The notes under the pieces are model-generated. The model saw only the letters and a list, made by a program, of their open reading frames with translations. It ran no database searches and was not told where the DNA came from. Below are positions 17,519 to 23,001 of a stretch of 30,869 nt of DNA, piece after piece. Positions within the stretch are counted from its first letter, which is position 1, and the number at the start of each line of letters is the position of its first letter. The translations under genes and the position numbers were made by a program. Origin of the DNA: a virus; the IMG/VR virus record IMGVR_UViG_3300032293_000477, positions 1 to 30,869 of that record; one strand, given 5' to 3'.

Positions 17519-17718
17519 TTATGTGATTGTATTGTTGAAAACAATTTGTAATCAACAATCTCCCCTGTGTCTTGGTTGTATCCAATATTGTCCTTAAACT
17601 GAATACACCACATAGCATCATCATCTTCCTTCTCACTACGAACATAAATGTATGTGTCAAAATCAAGGTGAAAAACACCGAACATTTCTAATAGTCCTAT
17701 AATATCTGTTTTTTTCAT
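17506..17718 (-). CDS. Small acidic early protein (70 aa), unknown
   Basis: The product has 70 residues with an EKEDDD patch near residue 30 and a net negative charge. It begins KKTDIIGLLEMFGVFHLDFD and looks like a compact alpha-beta domain. No family is recognised. Its own promoter starts the message 7 nt or less before the ATG. Its last codons (N-L-V-N-stop) double as the -33 box of the next promoter, so gene and promoter have evolved together. Confidence 0.75.
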   Translation of the reverse strand: MKKTDIIGLLEMFGVFHLDFDTYIYVRSEKEDDDAMWCIQFKDNIGYNQDTGEIVDYKLFSTIQSHNLVN

Positions 17719-17725
17719 AGTGATA

Positions 17726-17757
17726 CAAAATTACTGGTTAGTTTTTAATCTGCCAAA
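17726..17757 (-). promoter_or_regulatory. Early promoter P3 (Bacteroidota -33/-7)
   Basis: TTTGG (17757-17753) and TAATTTTG (17733-17726) with a 20-nt spacer, then TATCACT and ATG 17718. The -33 box lies in the final codons of the upstream gene (GAT TTG GCA GAT TAA). Confidence 0.85.
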
Positions 17758-17969
17758 TCTTTTTCAATCTTTTTTTCCAAAAGATAGTTCAACAAATATT
17801 CATAGTCGTCAGGACGAACGATTAAAACAAGTTCTTCGTGTTTGTCTTTCTTGGAATTATACACATTCATTCCAAGATACAAGTTTGTCTCTTCGTCATT
17901 ACTAATCATAAGTGTATGGATTTGTTCTACACCCATATAGGTCTCTTTGGTTTTTTTAATGTCTTTCAT
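17745..17969 (-). CDS. Small early protein (74 aa), unknown
   Basis: The product has 74 residues: a Lys/Glu-rich start (KDIKKTKETYMGVEQIHTLM), a middle that reads as beta strands (TNLYLGMNVYNSKKDKHEEL then VLIVRPDDYEYLL) and a C-terminal charged helix (LLEKKIEKDLAD). No family is recognised. Its promoter has the TTACTTTG form of the -7 box and the same TATCACT leader. The terminal D-L-A-D-stop encodes the -33 box of promoter P3. Confidence 0.75.
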   Translation of the reverse strand: MKDIKKTKETYMGVEQIHTLMISNDEETNLYLGMNVYNSKKDKHEELVLIVRPDDYEYLLNYLLEKKIEKDLAD

Positions 17970-17976
17970 AGTGATA

Positions 17977-18008
17977 CAAAGTAAGTGAATATTTTTGATA
18001 CTGCCAAA
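17977..18008 (-). promoter_or_regulatory. Early promoter P4 (Bacteroidota -33/-7)
   Basis: TTTGG (18008-18004) and TTACTTTG (17984-17977; one mismatch to TAnnTTTG) with a 20-nt spacer, then TATCACT and ATG 17969. The -33 side reads TTTGGCAGTAT, shared with P5 and P6. Confidence 0.8.
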
Positions 18009-18140
18009 CTATTTTTGATAATATTTTATATTTCCTAACTGGTTCTGTAATTGGATAGACCACTCTATCGCTTGAAGAATAATATAGACCCTGTCCTTTC
18101 TTCTTTGGTGTCCTGATTTTCTTTGTCTTGGGATTTTCAT
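18009..18140 (-). CDS. Tiny basic protein (43 aa), unknown
   Basis: ATG 18140 overlaps the stop of the upstream HTH gene as ATGA, and the TAG at 18009-18011 falls directly before the -33 box of P4, as in neighbouring genes. The product is MKIPRQRKSGHQRRKDRVYI then ILQAIEWSIQLQNQLGNIKY YQK: a strongly basic arm followed by one helix. A competing frame over the same bases (..KKGQGLYYSSSDRVVYPIT..) also looks protein-like but has no start codon after its last upstream stop; a one-base frameshift could have switched frames. I favour the ATG frame because of its junctions. Confidence 0.5.
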   Translation of the reverse strand: MKIPRQRKSGHQRRKDRVYIILQAIEWSIQLQNQLGNIKYYQK

Positions 18141-18535
18141 TTAACTATCTTTTTAATAAACTTGTTATGTTCTTCCTTGAATATATCATAATCAGGTTCG
18201 GTATGGAAGATTTTTGATACCTCATAAAACACATCATCAAATATGTAATGTAGAATAATGAATAACCTACCCTGTGTCGTTTCTACGGGTGTTATTTGTG
18301 ATGAGTAATGATTACCACCAATTATAGTAGTCGTCTTCGTATATCGTTTAATTGCGTCTTTCATTACAAATGACCTTTTATTATCATTCCATCTTTTTCC
18401 ACTACGGATAAGGTTTATCAGTTCCCTTGAAACCTTATACATATCTGCGATGTCCCCATCACATAACATCGTGGTTGCGAATAGTCGTTTGATTTCTTGA
18501 ACCTGTTGTTCGGTTAGTTTTGATGCCCCTATCAT
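18137..18535 (-). CDS. HTH DNA-binding early protein
   Basis: The product has 132 residues. Residues about 6-50 (KLTEQQVQEIKRLFATT...DGDIADMYKVSRELINLIRS, then GKRW) form a helix-turn-helix of the kind found beside HNH homing enzymes and in resolvase-like binding domains, but no nuclease motif follows. The remaining 80 residues (TTIIGGNHYSSQITPVETTQ and a Phe-rich end) are unfamiliar. It overlaps the upstream gene by 4 nt and the 43-codon gene downstream by 4 nt, so the three form one unit from promoter P8. Its HTH resembles that of the protein at 22812-22997. Likely a phage regulator. Confidence 0.7.
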   Translation of the reverse strand: MIGASKLTEQQVQEIKRLFATTMLCDGDIADMYKVSRELINLIRSGKRWNDNKRSFVMKDAIKRYTKTTTIIGGNHYSSQITPVETTQGRLFIILHYIFDDVFYEVSKIFHTEPDYDIFKEEHNKFIKKIVK

Positions 18536-19071
18536 ACTTCTTCCTTTCTTTCTATTGGGGGTTTTTCGTCCTTACAATCACAATCGTTTAATCCGTATTC
18601 AATATCATCAACCCACTTATTTACATTGGTGATGATTGGAATGATTTGTTGTATATTCCAATACCCTTTTAATTCATAGGTCTTTTCGTGTCCGTTGTAG
18701 ATTACTTTGATTTTAACCTTATCAGTAGTGAAACGAACTTCATATGTGTATTCAGCCCATATACCTTCGTTTGTTAGTTTCTTATCACTTAAAGGAATGT
18801 CCCAAAATAACACATCACAACTAGTCATACCTTCATCGTTCATTTGACGACTGAATGGATTTTTCTTATCACCAAACATAACACCATAATCACCATCTTC
18901 TATGAACTGATTGATGCTGTTGTAAATGGATTTCTTATCCACATCATACTTTAGTGTCTTTAGAAAGTAAGGAAATATAGATGTTGTTTCCACACCCCCA
19001 TCGTGTCTAACCCACGAACCGATTACAAACTTATTGTTATTGTATATCTTGAAAATCGCTTGTGTTCCCAT
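18532..19071 (-). CDS. Early protein of 179 aa, unknown
   Basis: The product has 179 residues. It begins MGTQAIFKIYNNNKFVIGSW then VRHDGG, which faintly recalls a group of phage proteins opening MGTRG with an early aromatic/His pattern; I do not know their function. Further on come SCDVLFWDIPLSDKK and an acidic, Cys-containing end (GLNDCDCKDEKPPIERKEEV). No membrane segment. It is the first gene of a three-gene unit and the only one in the early cluster with a normal-length leader (14 nt from -7 box to ATG). Confidence 0.7.
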   Translation of the reverse strand: MGTQAIFKIYNNNKFVIGSWVRHDGGVETTSIFPYFLKTLKYDVDKKSIYNSINQFIEDGDYGVMFGDKKNPFSRQMNDEGMTSCDVLFWDIPLSDKKLTNEGIWAEYTYEVRFTTDKVKIKVIYNGHEKTYELKGYWNIQQIIPIITNVNKWVDDIEYGLNDCDCKDEKPPIERKEEV

Positions 19072-19085
19072 ACTAATAAATATAC

Positions 19086-19120
19086 CAAAGTTATTTATGT
19101 TGTAAAATTATTTAACCAAA
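19086..19120 (-). promoter_or_regulatory. Early promoter P8 (Bacteroidota -33/-7, long spacer)
   Basis: TTTGG (19120-19116) and TAACTTTG (19093-19086) with a 23-nt spacer; 14 nt then lead to ATG 19071. The spacer holds TTTTACAACATAAA, also found before the large terminase gene. Confidence 0.65.
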
Positions 19121-19293
19121 TCATTTTTAATTAAACCTCGTGTTGCTAAAATAGCGATTACACATTCAATAGATTTAACATCTTCATTCGCTTCTTCATT
19201 AGTTTTTGTAAGTTCCTTAAACTCGTCAAGAATGCTTTTCATAGTTTCAAGTGATACTTGTTTCATCGTGTTATTGTTTTGTGTGTTTTCCAT
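19108..19293 (-). CDS. Small early protein (61 aa), unknown
   Basis: The product has 61 residues, probably all helical (MKQVSLETMKSILDEFKELT then KTNEEANEDVKSIECVIAIL and ATRGLIKNDLVK). No family is recognised. The start ATG lies 7 nt after the -7 box of P5. Its last codons (AAT GAT TTG GTT AAA TAA) carry the -33 box of P8, again joining gene end and promoter. Confidence 0.7.
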   Translation of the reverse strand: MENTQNNNTMKQVSLETMKSILDEFKELTKTNEEANEDVKSIECVIAILATRGLIKNDLVK

Positions 19294-19300
19294 AGTGATA

Positions 19301-19331
19301 CAAAGTTAAGGATTTTTTTGATACTGCCAAA
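19301..19331 (-). promoter_or_regulatory. Early promoter P5 (Bacteroidota -33/-7)
   Basis: TTTGG (19331-19327) and TAACTTTG (19308-19301) with a 19-nt spacer, then TATCACT and ATG 19293. Confidence 0.85.
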
Positions 19332-19332
19332 A

Positions 19333-19548
19333 TTATTTTTTAGAAAATCTCATAGAAACCATTTTTTCAATTACACGAACTTTTCGTTCCGCTGAAAATG
19401 GGTTGTATTCAGTCCAATCAACCTTATCACAGATTTTATCAATAAGTAATACCCGTTCAAGTTTGTAAGAACTATTCAAGTCAATATTGTTTTCCACGAT
19501 GGCTTCTTCCATCATACTATAAACCGATTGTTTCATTTTGATTTCCAT
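19333..19548 (-). CDS. Small early protein (71 aa), unknown
   Basis: An upstream in-frame ATG at 19587 exists, but it overlaps the -33 element of promoter P6 (ATG TTT GGC AGT ATG), so translation must start downstream of it. I use ATG 19548, 4 nt after the -7 box; ATG 19536 is the alternative and would give 67 residues. The product is helical and charged (EIKMKQSVYSMMEEAIVENN...LLIDKICDKVDWTEYNPFSA, then ERKVRVIEKMVSMRFSKK). No family is recognised. It is a one-gene unit directly after the terminator that follows the small terminase gene. Confidence 0.65.
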   Translation of the reverse strand: MEIKMKQSVYSMMEEAIVENNIDLNSSYKLERVLLIDKICDKVDWTEYNPFSAERKVRVIEKMVSMRFSKK

Positions 19549-19552
19549 ACCA

Positions 19553-19584
19553 CAAAGTAAGGTAATATTTTCCATACTGCCAAA
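19553..19584 (-). promoter_or_regulatory. Early promoter P6 (Bacteroidota -33/-7)
   Basis: TTTGG (19584-19580) and TTACTTTG (19560-19553) with a 20-nt spacer. Only TGGT separates the box from ATG 19548. It lies immediately after a terminator, which restarts transcription. Confidence 0.8.
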
Positions 19585-19592
19585 CATATCAC

Positions 19593-19624
19593 AAAAAAAA
19601 AGGAAGATTTTTTACATCTTCCTT
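19593..19624 (-). terminator. Intrinsic terminator after small terminase gene
   Basis: On the minus strand AAGGAAGAT and ATCTTCCTT pair around a GTAAAAA loop and lead into a run of eight to nine T. It closes the helicase-to-small-terminase unit 41 nt after its last stop. Confidence 0.85.
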
Positions 19625-19664
19625 TTTCCTATCCCGTAGAACCGATTTTTAATAATGGCAGTAA

Positions 19665-20111
19665 TCAATGAACTTCTGGTTCATCAGGGGTAGTATCTTG
19701 GTAATTTGTCGGTAGTATAACACGCACTTCAATTTTGTCTAATCCGGTGTGGTTCAACTCTATTGATTGTTTAACCTTGTATTCGGGGTGTCGGTGTTTT
19801 AAGAAAAATTGTAATAAGTTTGGGTTTTCAGCGATAGATTGTTTTAAGATTTCTTCTGCCAGTTCCAATTCAATCTGGAAGTATTCTTCAATCTTTGACT
19901 TAAACTCCTCGTCATATTTTTTCCATCTATAATAAGAAACCTGACTACAACCGCATATGGTGGTCGCTTGTTTTACCGATTTACCTTCGGCTAGTTTGTT
20001 GATGATACAATTTTGTTTTTGGGTTGTTGCGTGTCTATTCTTGGCATCCCTTGAATAAACATAATTCCCGTGTGGGCTCTTCGGTTTATTTGGTTGATTT
20101 GGCGTTTCCAT
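19665..20111 (-). CDS. terS: Terminase small subunit (probable)
   Basis: ATG 20111 (METPNQPNKP) is preferred to an in-frame TTG at 20120; 148 residues. Residues about 30-65 hold a helix-turn-helix (IINKLAEGKSVKQATTICGC then SQVSYYRWKKYDEEFKSKIE). After that a helical stretch (FQIELELAEEILKQSIAENP, NLLQFFLKHRHPEYK) matches the phBC6A51-type small terminase/HTH proteins, followed by a short beta tail (KIEVRVILPTNY). It would recognise the packaging site and load the large subunit. It is the last gene of the helicase unit, separated from the large subunit by a terminator and about ten genes. Confidence 0.8.
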   Translation of the reverse strand: METPNQPNKPKSPHGNYVYSRDAKNRHATTQKQNCIINKLAEGKSVKQATTICGCSQVSYYRWKKYDEEFKSKIEEYFQIELELAEEILKQSIAENPNLLQFFLKHRHPEYKVKQSIELNHTGLDKIEVRVILPTNYQDTTPDEPEVH

Positions 20112-20274
20112 ACATATCAATCCTTTCCTGTTGGGTAGATGGTCTTACCCCTAATTTACTGAAAATAAACTCGTCTATTAAACGAAGTTCGCTGTTGGCT
20201 ATACTACCCCAACCACGACTACCAATTCTTCCTTCTACCTTCTGTAAAGGATTTTGCTTACAGCCACACCCCAT
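20086..20274 (-). CDS. Small Cys/Gly-start protein (62 aa), unknown
   Basis: The product has 62 residues. It starts MGCGCKQNPLQKVEGRIGSR then GWGSIANSELRLIDEFIFSK. The CGC at positions 3-5 could bind metal, or Cys could be lipid-modified, but no signal peptide is present. It overlaps the upstream gene by 17 nt and the small terminase gene by 26 nt, so all are co-translated. Unknown family; similar short genes next to small terminase genes occur in Bacteroidota phages, but the role is not known to me. Confidence 0.65.
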   Translation of the reverse strand: MGCGCKQNPLQKVEGRIGSRGWGSIANSELRLIDEFIFSKLGVRPSTQQERIDMYGNAKSTK

Positions 20275-20560
20275 CGTTTTTTTTCCTTAAATCATCTAAT
20301 CGTTTATTGGTTTCCCAAAATACTTCGGTAAAGTAATAACACAACTCAAAGTTATCGTTTTCAGTATGATACTTGATTTGGTTTTCCATAGATACCAAAG
20401 TGTTATTTAGAAGTTGTGATGGTAGCATATTCCCAATCTGTGCGGTGATTAGGATTTGTTGAAACAATACATCTACACCCAACTCTATAACCTTCTTCCT
20501 ATCTTCTATTGTAAGGTTAAAGAACTCTTCCACTTCTATTTCTGTGTAATCAATTATCAT
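20258..20560 (-). CDS. Helical protein (100 aa), unknown
   Basis: The product has 100 residues, mainly helical and acidic at the start (IIDYTEIEVEEFFNLTIEDR then KKVIELGVDVLFQQILITAQ). A conserved-looking core IGNMLPSQLLNNTLVSMENQ is followed by an aromatic helix (LCYYFTEVFWETNKRLDDLR). No family is recognised. It overlaps the upstream membrane-protein gene by 4 nt (ATGA) and the downstream gene by 17 nt. Confidence 0.7.
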   Translation of the reverse strand: MIIDYTEIEVEEFFNLTIEDRKKVIELGVDVLFQQILITAQIGNMLPSQLLNNTLVSMENQIKYHTENDNFELCYYFTEVFWETNKRLDDLRKKNDGVWL

Positions 20561-20838
20561 ATCTTCTTTGTTTTTAATTGAGGGTTCATTTGACTTCTTA
20601 AAGTATAGAGTTCTGTTTCCAATTTCTCAATATGAACTTGGTATTTTTCTACCTGTTCCTTGAGTTCTTTTACCTCTGCCTTCAAGTCGTTTATTGCCAT
20701 CGTATAAACCGATATTACTTCTTTAACATTTTCAATTTCCAAAGCATTCGCTTCCGCTCTACTTTTTCTATTACCAGCCACATATCCAGCAATCGTTGAA
20801 ATGAAACCGATTACTGCTGTCGTTATTACTTCATTCAT
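20557..20838 (-). CDS. N-terminal membrane anchor plus coiled coil (holin/spanin-like?)
   Basis: The product has 93 residues. One membrane helix (residues about 4-22, VITTAVIGFISTIAGYVAGN) is followed by a basic KSR and then a long coiled coil (ALEIENVKEVISVYTMAIND, LKAEVKELKEQVEKYQVHIE, KLETELYTLRSQ). Such proteins are common in Bacteroidota phages and are sometimes called holin-like or cell wall anchor proteins. It is the only membrane protein outside the tape measure and so the only lysis candidate here, but there is no recognisable lysozyme beside it. The location would be the inner membrane with a cytosolic or periplasmic coiled coil. Confidence 0.7.
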   Translation of the reverse strand: MNEVITTAVIGFISTIAGYVAGNRKSRAEANALEIENVKEVISVYTMAINDLKAEVKELKEQVEKYQVHIEKLETELYTLRSQMNPQLKTKKI

Positions 20839-20850
20839 ATTCTATAAATA

Positions 20851-21168
20851 CTACAAGTCCTTATCTTTTATTGGTAAGTTGTGTCTTTGATGAAATTGGT
20901 GATGAACCGGTATTTCTCCTGATATGTCGTATCCCAATTCTTTTAACATATAATCAACTTGGTTTCGTGTGTTTTCCTTTTGGGTCATTTGAGCCCTTGA
21001 GGCTCTACAACTAGAACACATTAAACAATTACCATACGCATCAACATACTCAATACAACCACGAAATCTGTTTTGTCCCAACCATTTCTCACATACATTA
21101 CATTCAAACTCCCATTCACCATCATTATCAATGCGCTTTCGTCTTACAAGTAAATTATCATTTTCCAT
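20851..21168 (-). CDS. Zinc-binding Cys-rich protein (105 aa)
   Basis: The product has 105 residues. Cysteines at about 23, 26, 38, 48, 51 and 54 (FECNVCEKWL, RGCIEY, GNCLMCSSCRA) form paired CxxC motifs of a zinc ribbon or treble clef, followed by an Arg-rich turn and a His-rich end (PVHHQFHQRHN). This could be a DNA- or RNA-binding regulator, or an HNH-like remnant; no complete nuclease motif is visible. It begins about 18 nt after the structured element at 21186-21262, which is thus its 5' leader within the helicase unit. Confidence 0.7.
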   Translation of the reverse strand: MENDNLLVRRKRIDNDGEWEFECNVCEKWLGQNRFRGCIEYVDAYGNCLMCSSCRASRAQMTQKENTRNQVDYMLKELGYDISGEIPVHHQFHQRHNLPIKDKDL

Positions 21169-21185
21169 ATATGTTGGATTACAAA

Positions 21186-21262
21186 GGGGGGGTTGAAAAT
21201 ATATCAGGACTAAATAATAACCTGATGTTTATGGGAACATCATTAGAAAACAAAACCCCCCC
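21186..21262 (-). ncRNA. Structured leader RNA element closed by a G7/C7 stem
   Basis: In the minus-strand transcript seven G (21262-21256) and AA/TT pairs face seven C (21192-21186), making a 9-bp closing stem about 75 nt apart. Inside are GATGTT/AACATC (21241-21236 with 21229-21224) and ATCAGG/CCTGAT (21226-21221 with 21208-21203), which share three bases and so compete. The element fills the whole gap between the genes at 21264 and 21168. It lacks a T-run, so it is not a simple terminator. It may be a switch, an RNA stability element or a protein binding site; no known class fits. Confidence 0.55.
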
Positions 21263-21263
21263 G

Positions 21264-21473
21264 TTATTCATAAATATATCCATACTTCTCATTTTTATCT
21301 ATCATATCTTCATTTAACAAATAAAATAAGACATCGTCTTTTTCTTTACGGGTTAGTTCTCTTCCAAAAACTTTTTGGAACATTTCATAAACATCATCAG
21401 TTTTCCATTCTTTCATTTTTCTTTTGGTTGAAGACACATCGTGTCTATCAAACCATCTTTCTATAATATTCAT
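21264..21473 (-). CDS. Small helical protein (69 aa), unknown
   Basis: The product has 69 residues, charged and helical (IIERWFDRHDVSSTKRKMKE, VYEMFQKVFGRELTRKEKDD then VLFYLLNEDMIDKNEKYGYI). It overlaps the helicase stop by 4 nt, so translation is coupled. It might assist the helicase, for instance as a loader or modifier, but I recognise no family. Confidence 0.7.
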   Translation of the reverse strand: MNIIERWFDRHDVSSTKRKMKEWKTDDVYEMFQKVFGRELTRKEKDDVLFYLLNEDMIDKNEKYGYIYE

Positions 21474-22669
21474 AATAAAGGTGTTTCTTTAATAGGTAGT
21501 TCAATCTTCATTTCAGCCGGAGCCCATACACAATTATACGAACTTCTTTTCACACCAAATCTGTTTTTTATTACAGACATCGTTGCTCTGTTCTGTTCTT
21601 CTTGTTCGGGACTTCTGGTTAAAGCCAAGATGAATGATGCTTTCTGTGCTTTGGATATTGAACCTGAAATATTTTCAATAGATAGTTCTTTGTTTATTCC
21701 ACTTCTGTTCGCTTGAACCGCAGACCATAATGCGATGTTATACTTTTGACTAATGTGTTCTAATTCATTTACGATTGAAATATCATTCTGCCATATTTCC
21801 TTCTTGTTTGAACCAACCAAACAATCCACATAATCCAACACAATCACATCAGGAATAAACCCGTCTTGAATTGTATGATTGATTAGTGCCTCAATATCTT
21901 TGGTTGTTGTGTGGTTTGATTTCATTTGGACTAAACGAAGGTTGGAAATGGTTTTCCCCCTTCGTAAGTTTTCAGTTGAGGGATTACCAAGTTTGGTTCT
22001 GTGTGCTCTTAAATAAGTGTTTCTATGACCCTCAAATACTATATGTAATGTCTTGTATCCATTCAACATAAAATTATTCGCCAGATAGGTTAGAAATACG
22101 GATTTACCCACACCTGTTCCTGCCAACAACAATCCCAATTCACCTTTTGCTATTCCGTATTCATCAATCAATTCCAATTTGGTTGGAATTGGTTGTCTTG
22201 TTTCTTCTTCAAGTTCTTCCCAAAGGAATATGGTTTCGTAGTTTGGATTATCTTGTTGAAGATTATTCACATCAACAATCACTTTTTCCAGTTCTTCAGT
22301 TGAGAGATTTTCAATCTTGTTCGCAGTTTTGGAAACAATATTGTCCTTCAATCTTTTCTTGATGTTGTCTTCCAAATAGTTCATTTCACCTTCGGTAAGT
22401 TCTATTGGGTCAATCATCAAAAGTAGATGGTCTATACAGATTTTAGTAATCTGTGGATTTATACCTTCGTTGATAATCATATCACAAACAAAATCTATAC
22501 TTGGGACTTCCTTATACTTCGTGTAGTATTCTATAATGTGTTGAAGGATATACTTGTTATACTTCTCAACAAATATCTCATCACGGGTAATGTATTCAAT
22601 ATTCTTGATTAGAATACTGGGTTTGTTGAAAATGGATTTCAACATCTTATTCTCAAAATCTTTTATCAT
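21470..22669 (-). CDS. DnaB-type replicative helicase
   Basis: The product has 399 residues. The N-terminal 150 are helical, like the DnaB primase-interacting domain. The RecA-like core shows GELGLLLAGTGVGKS (Walker A, about 183-190), DVIVLDYVD (Walker B, about 274-282), and WSAVQANRSG with SIENISGSISKAQKA (motifs H3/H4), then VIKNRFG. It would unwind the phage fork. No phage primase, polymerase or clamp is present, so it presumably recruits the host replisome. It is the first gene of the unit from promoter P7, with only 5 nt from -7 box to ATG, and ends with the small terminase gene seven genes later. Confidence 0.92.
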   Translation of the reverse strand: MIKDFENKMLKSIFNKPSILIKNIEYITRDEIFVEKYNKYILQHIIEYYTKYKEVPSIDFVCDMIINEGINPQITKICIDHLLLMIDPIELTEGEMNYLEDNIKKRLKDNIVSKTANKIENLSTEELEKVIVDVNNLQQDNPNYETIFLWEELEEETRQPIPTKLELIDEYGIAKGELGLLLAGTGVGKSVFLTYLANNFMLNGYKTLHIVFEGHRNTYLRAHRTKLGNPSTENLRRGKTISNLRLVQMKSNHTTTKDIEALINHTIQDGFIPDVIVLDYVDCLVGSNKKEIWQNDISIVNELEHISQKYNIALWSAVQANRSGINKELSIENISGSISKAQKASFILALTRSPEQEEQNRATMSVIKNRFGVKRSSYNCVWAPAEMKIELPIKETPLL

Positions 22670-22674
22670 ATCGT

Positions 22675-22706
22675 CAAAGTTAAAACTTTTTTTTCACATT
22701 TCCAAA
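22675..22706 (-). promoter_or_regulatory. Early promoter P7 (Bacteroidota -33/-7) of the helicase unit
   Basis: TTTGG (22706-22702) and TAACTTTG (22682-22675) with a 20-nt spacer, followed by ACGAT and ATG 22669. The predicted message is near-leaderless. Confidence 0.85.
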
Positions 22707-22727
22707 GGTTTATTATTTACTAATATA

Positions 22728-22782
22728 GAATATGGTGTTATTTTTTGTTTCACAAGAAAAAAAAATCACACCATTTATATTC
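22728..22782. repeat. Long AT-rich inverted repeat (possible terminator)
   Basis: ATGGTGT at 22732-22738 faces ACACCAT at 22768-22774, and between them TTTTTTGTTTC and GAAAAAAAAA pair around an acaa loop; GAATAT and ATATTC extend the base. It lies between the HTH gene at 22812 and promoter P7, where the late transcript from around the circle should end. The T-run sits within the stem and not after it, so it is not a textbook terminator; it could also be an operator. Confidence 0.6.
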
Positions 22783-22811
22783 TTATATTATAATAAACCC
22801 TTTAGGACTTA

Positions 22812-22997
22812 TTACAATTCTATATCTCCCCACCTTCCGTTTTTATCCATTGGGTTCTTCAACCCAAGATTGATTTTGGTGATTTGTGTTCGTGATACAG
22901 AATACTTGTCTGCGATTTGTTGATGAGTGTAATCACCTGTTTCCAACAGCATTTTAATTCTACGGACTTGAGTTGCCGATAATTTTGGTCTAGACAT
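22812..22997 (-). CDS. Small HTH DNA-binding protein (61 aa)
   Basis: The product has 61 residues. LSATQVRRIKMLLETGDYTH then QQIADKYSVSRTQITKINLG is a complete helix-turn-helix, followed by NPMDKNGRWGDIEL. It resembles the HTH of the protein at 18137-18535 (LTEQQVQEIKRLF...IADMYKVSRELINLIRSG). It lies alone just upstream of the inverted repeat and promoter P7. That suggests it controls the helicase operon or the switch between early and late expression. Such domains also occur in homing endonucleases, but there is no nuclease part here. Confidence 0.75.
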   Translation of the reverse strand: MSRPKLSATQVRRIKMLLETGDYTHQQIADKYSVSRTQITKINLGLKNPMDKNGRWGDIEL

Positions 22998-23001
22998 AAT
23001 C

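Noticed and set aside
17960-18140. Alternative frame over the 43-codon gene (..KKGQGLYYSSSDRVVYPIT..)
   Set aside because: It looks protein-like but has no start codon after its last upstream stop and runs through promoter P4 into the next gene. A one-base deletion in the start region remains possible.
19549-19587. Upstream ATG 19587 as gene start
   Set aside because: It overlaps the -33 box of promoter P6, so the message would begin after it.
20112-20120. TTG start at 20120 for the small terminase gene
   Set aside because: ATG 20111 lies three codons downstream and is the more likely start.
22812-22997. Homing endonuclease
   Set aside because: Only the HTH part is present; no HNH or GIY-YIG motif follows.
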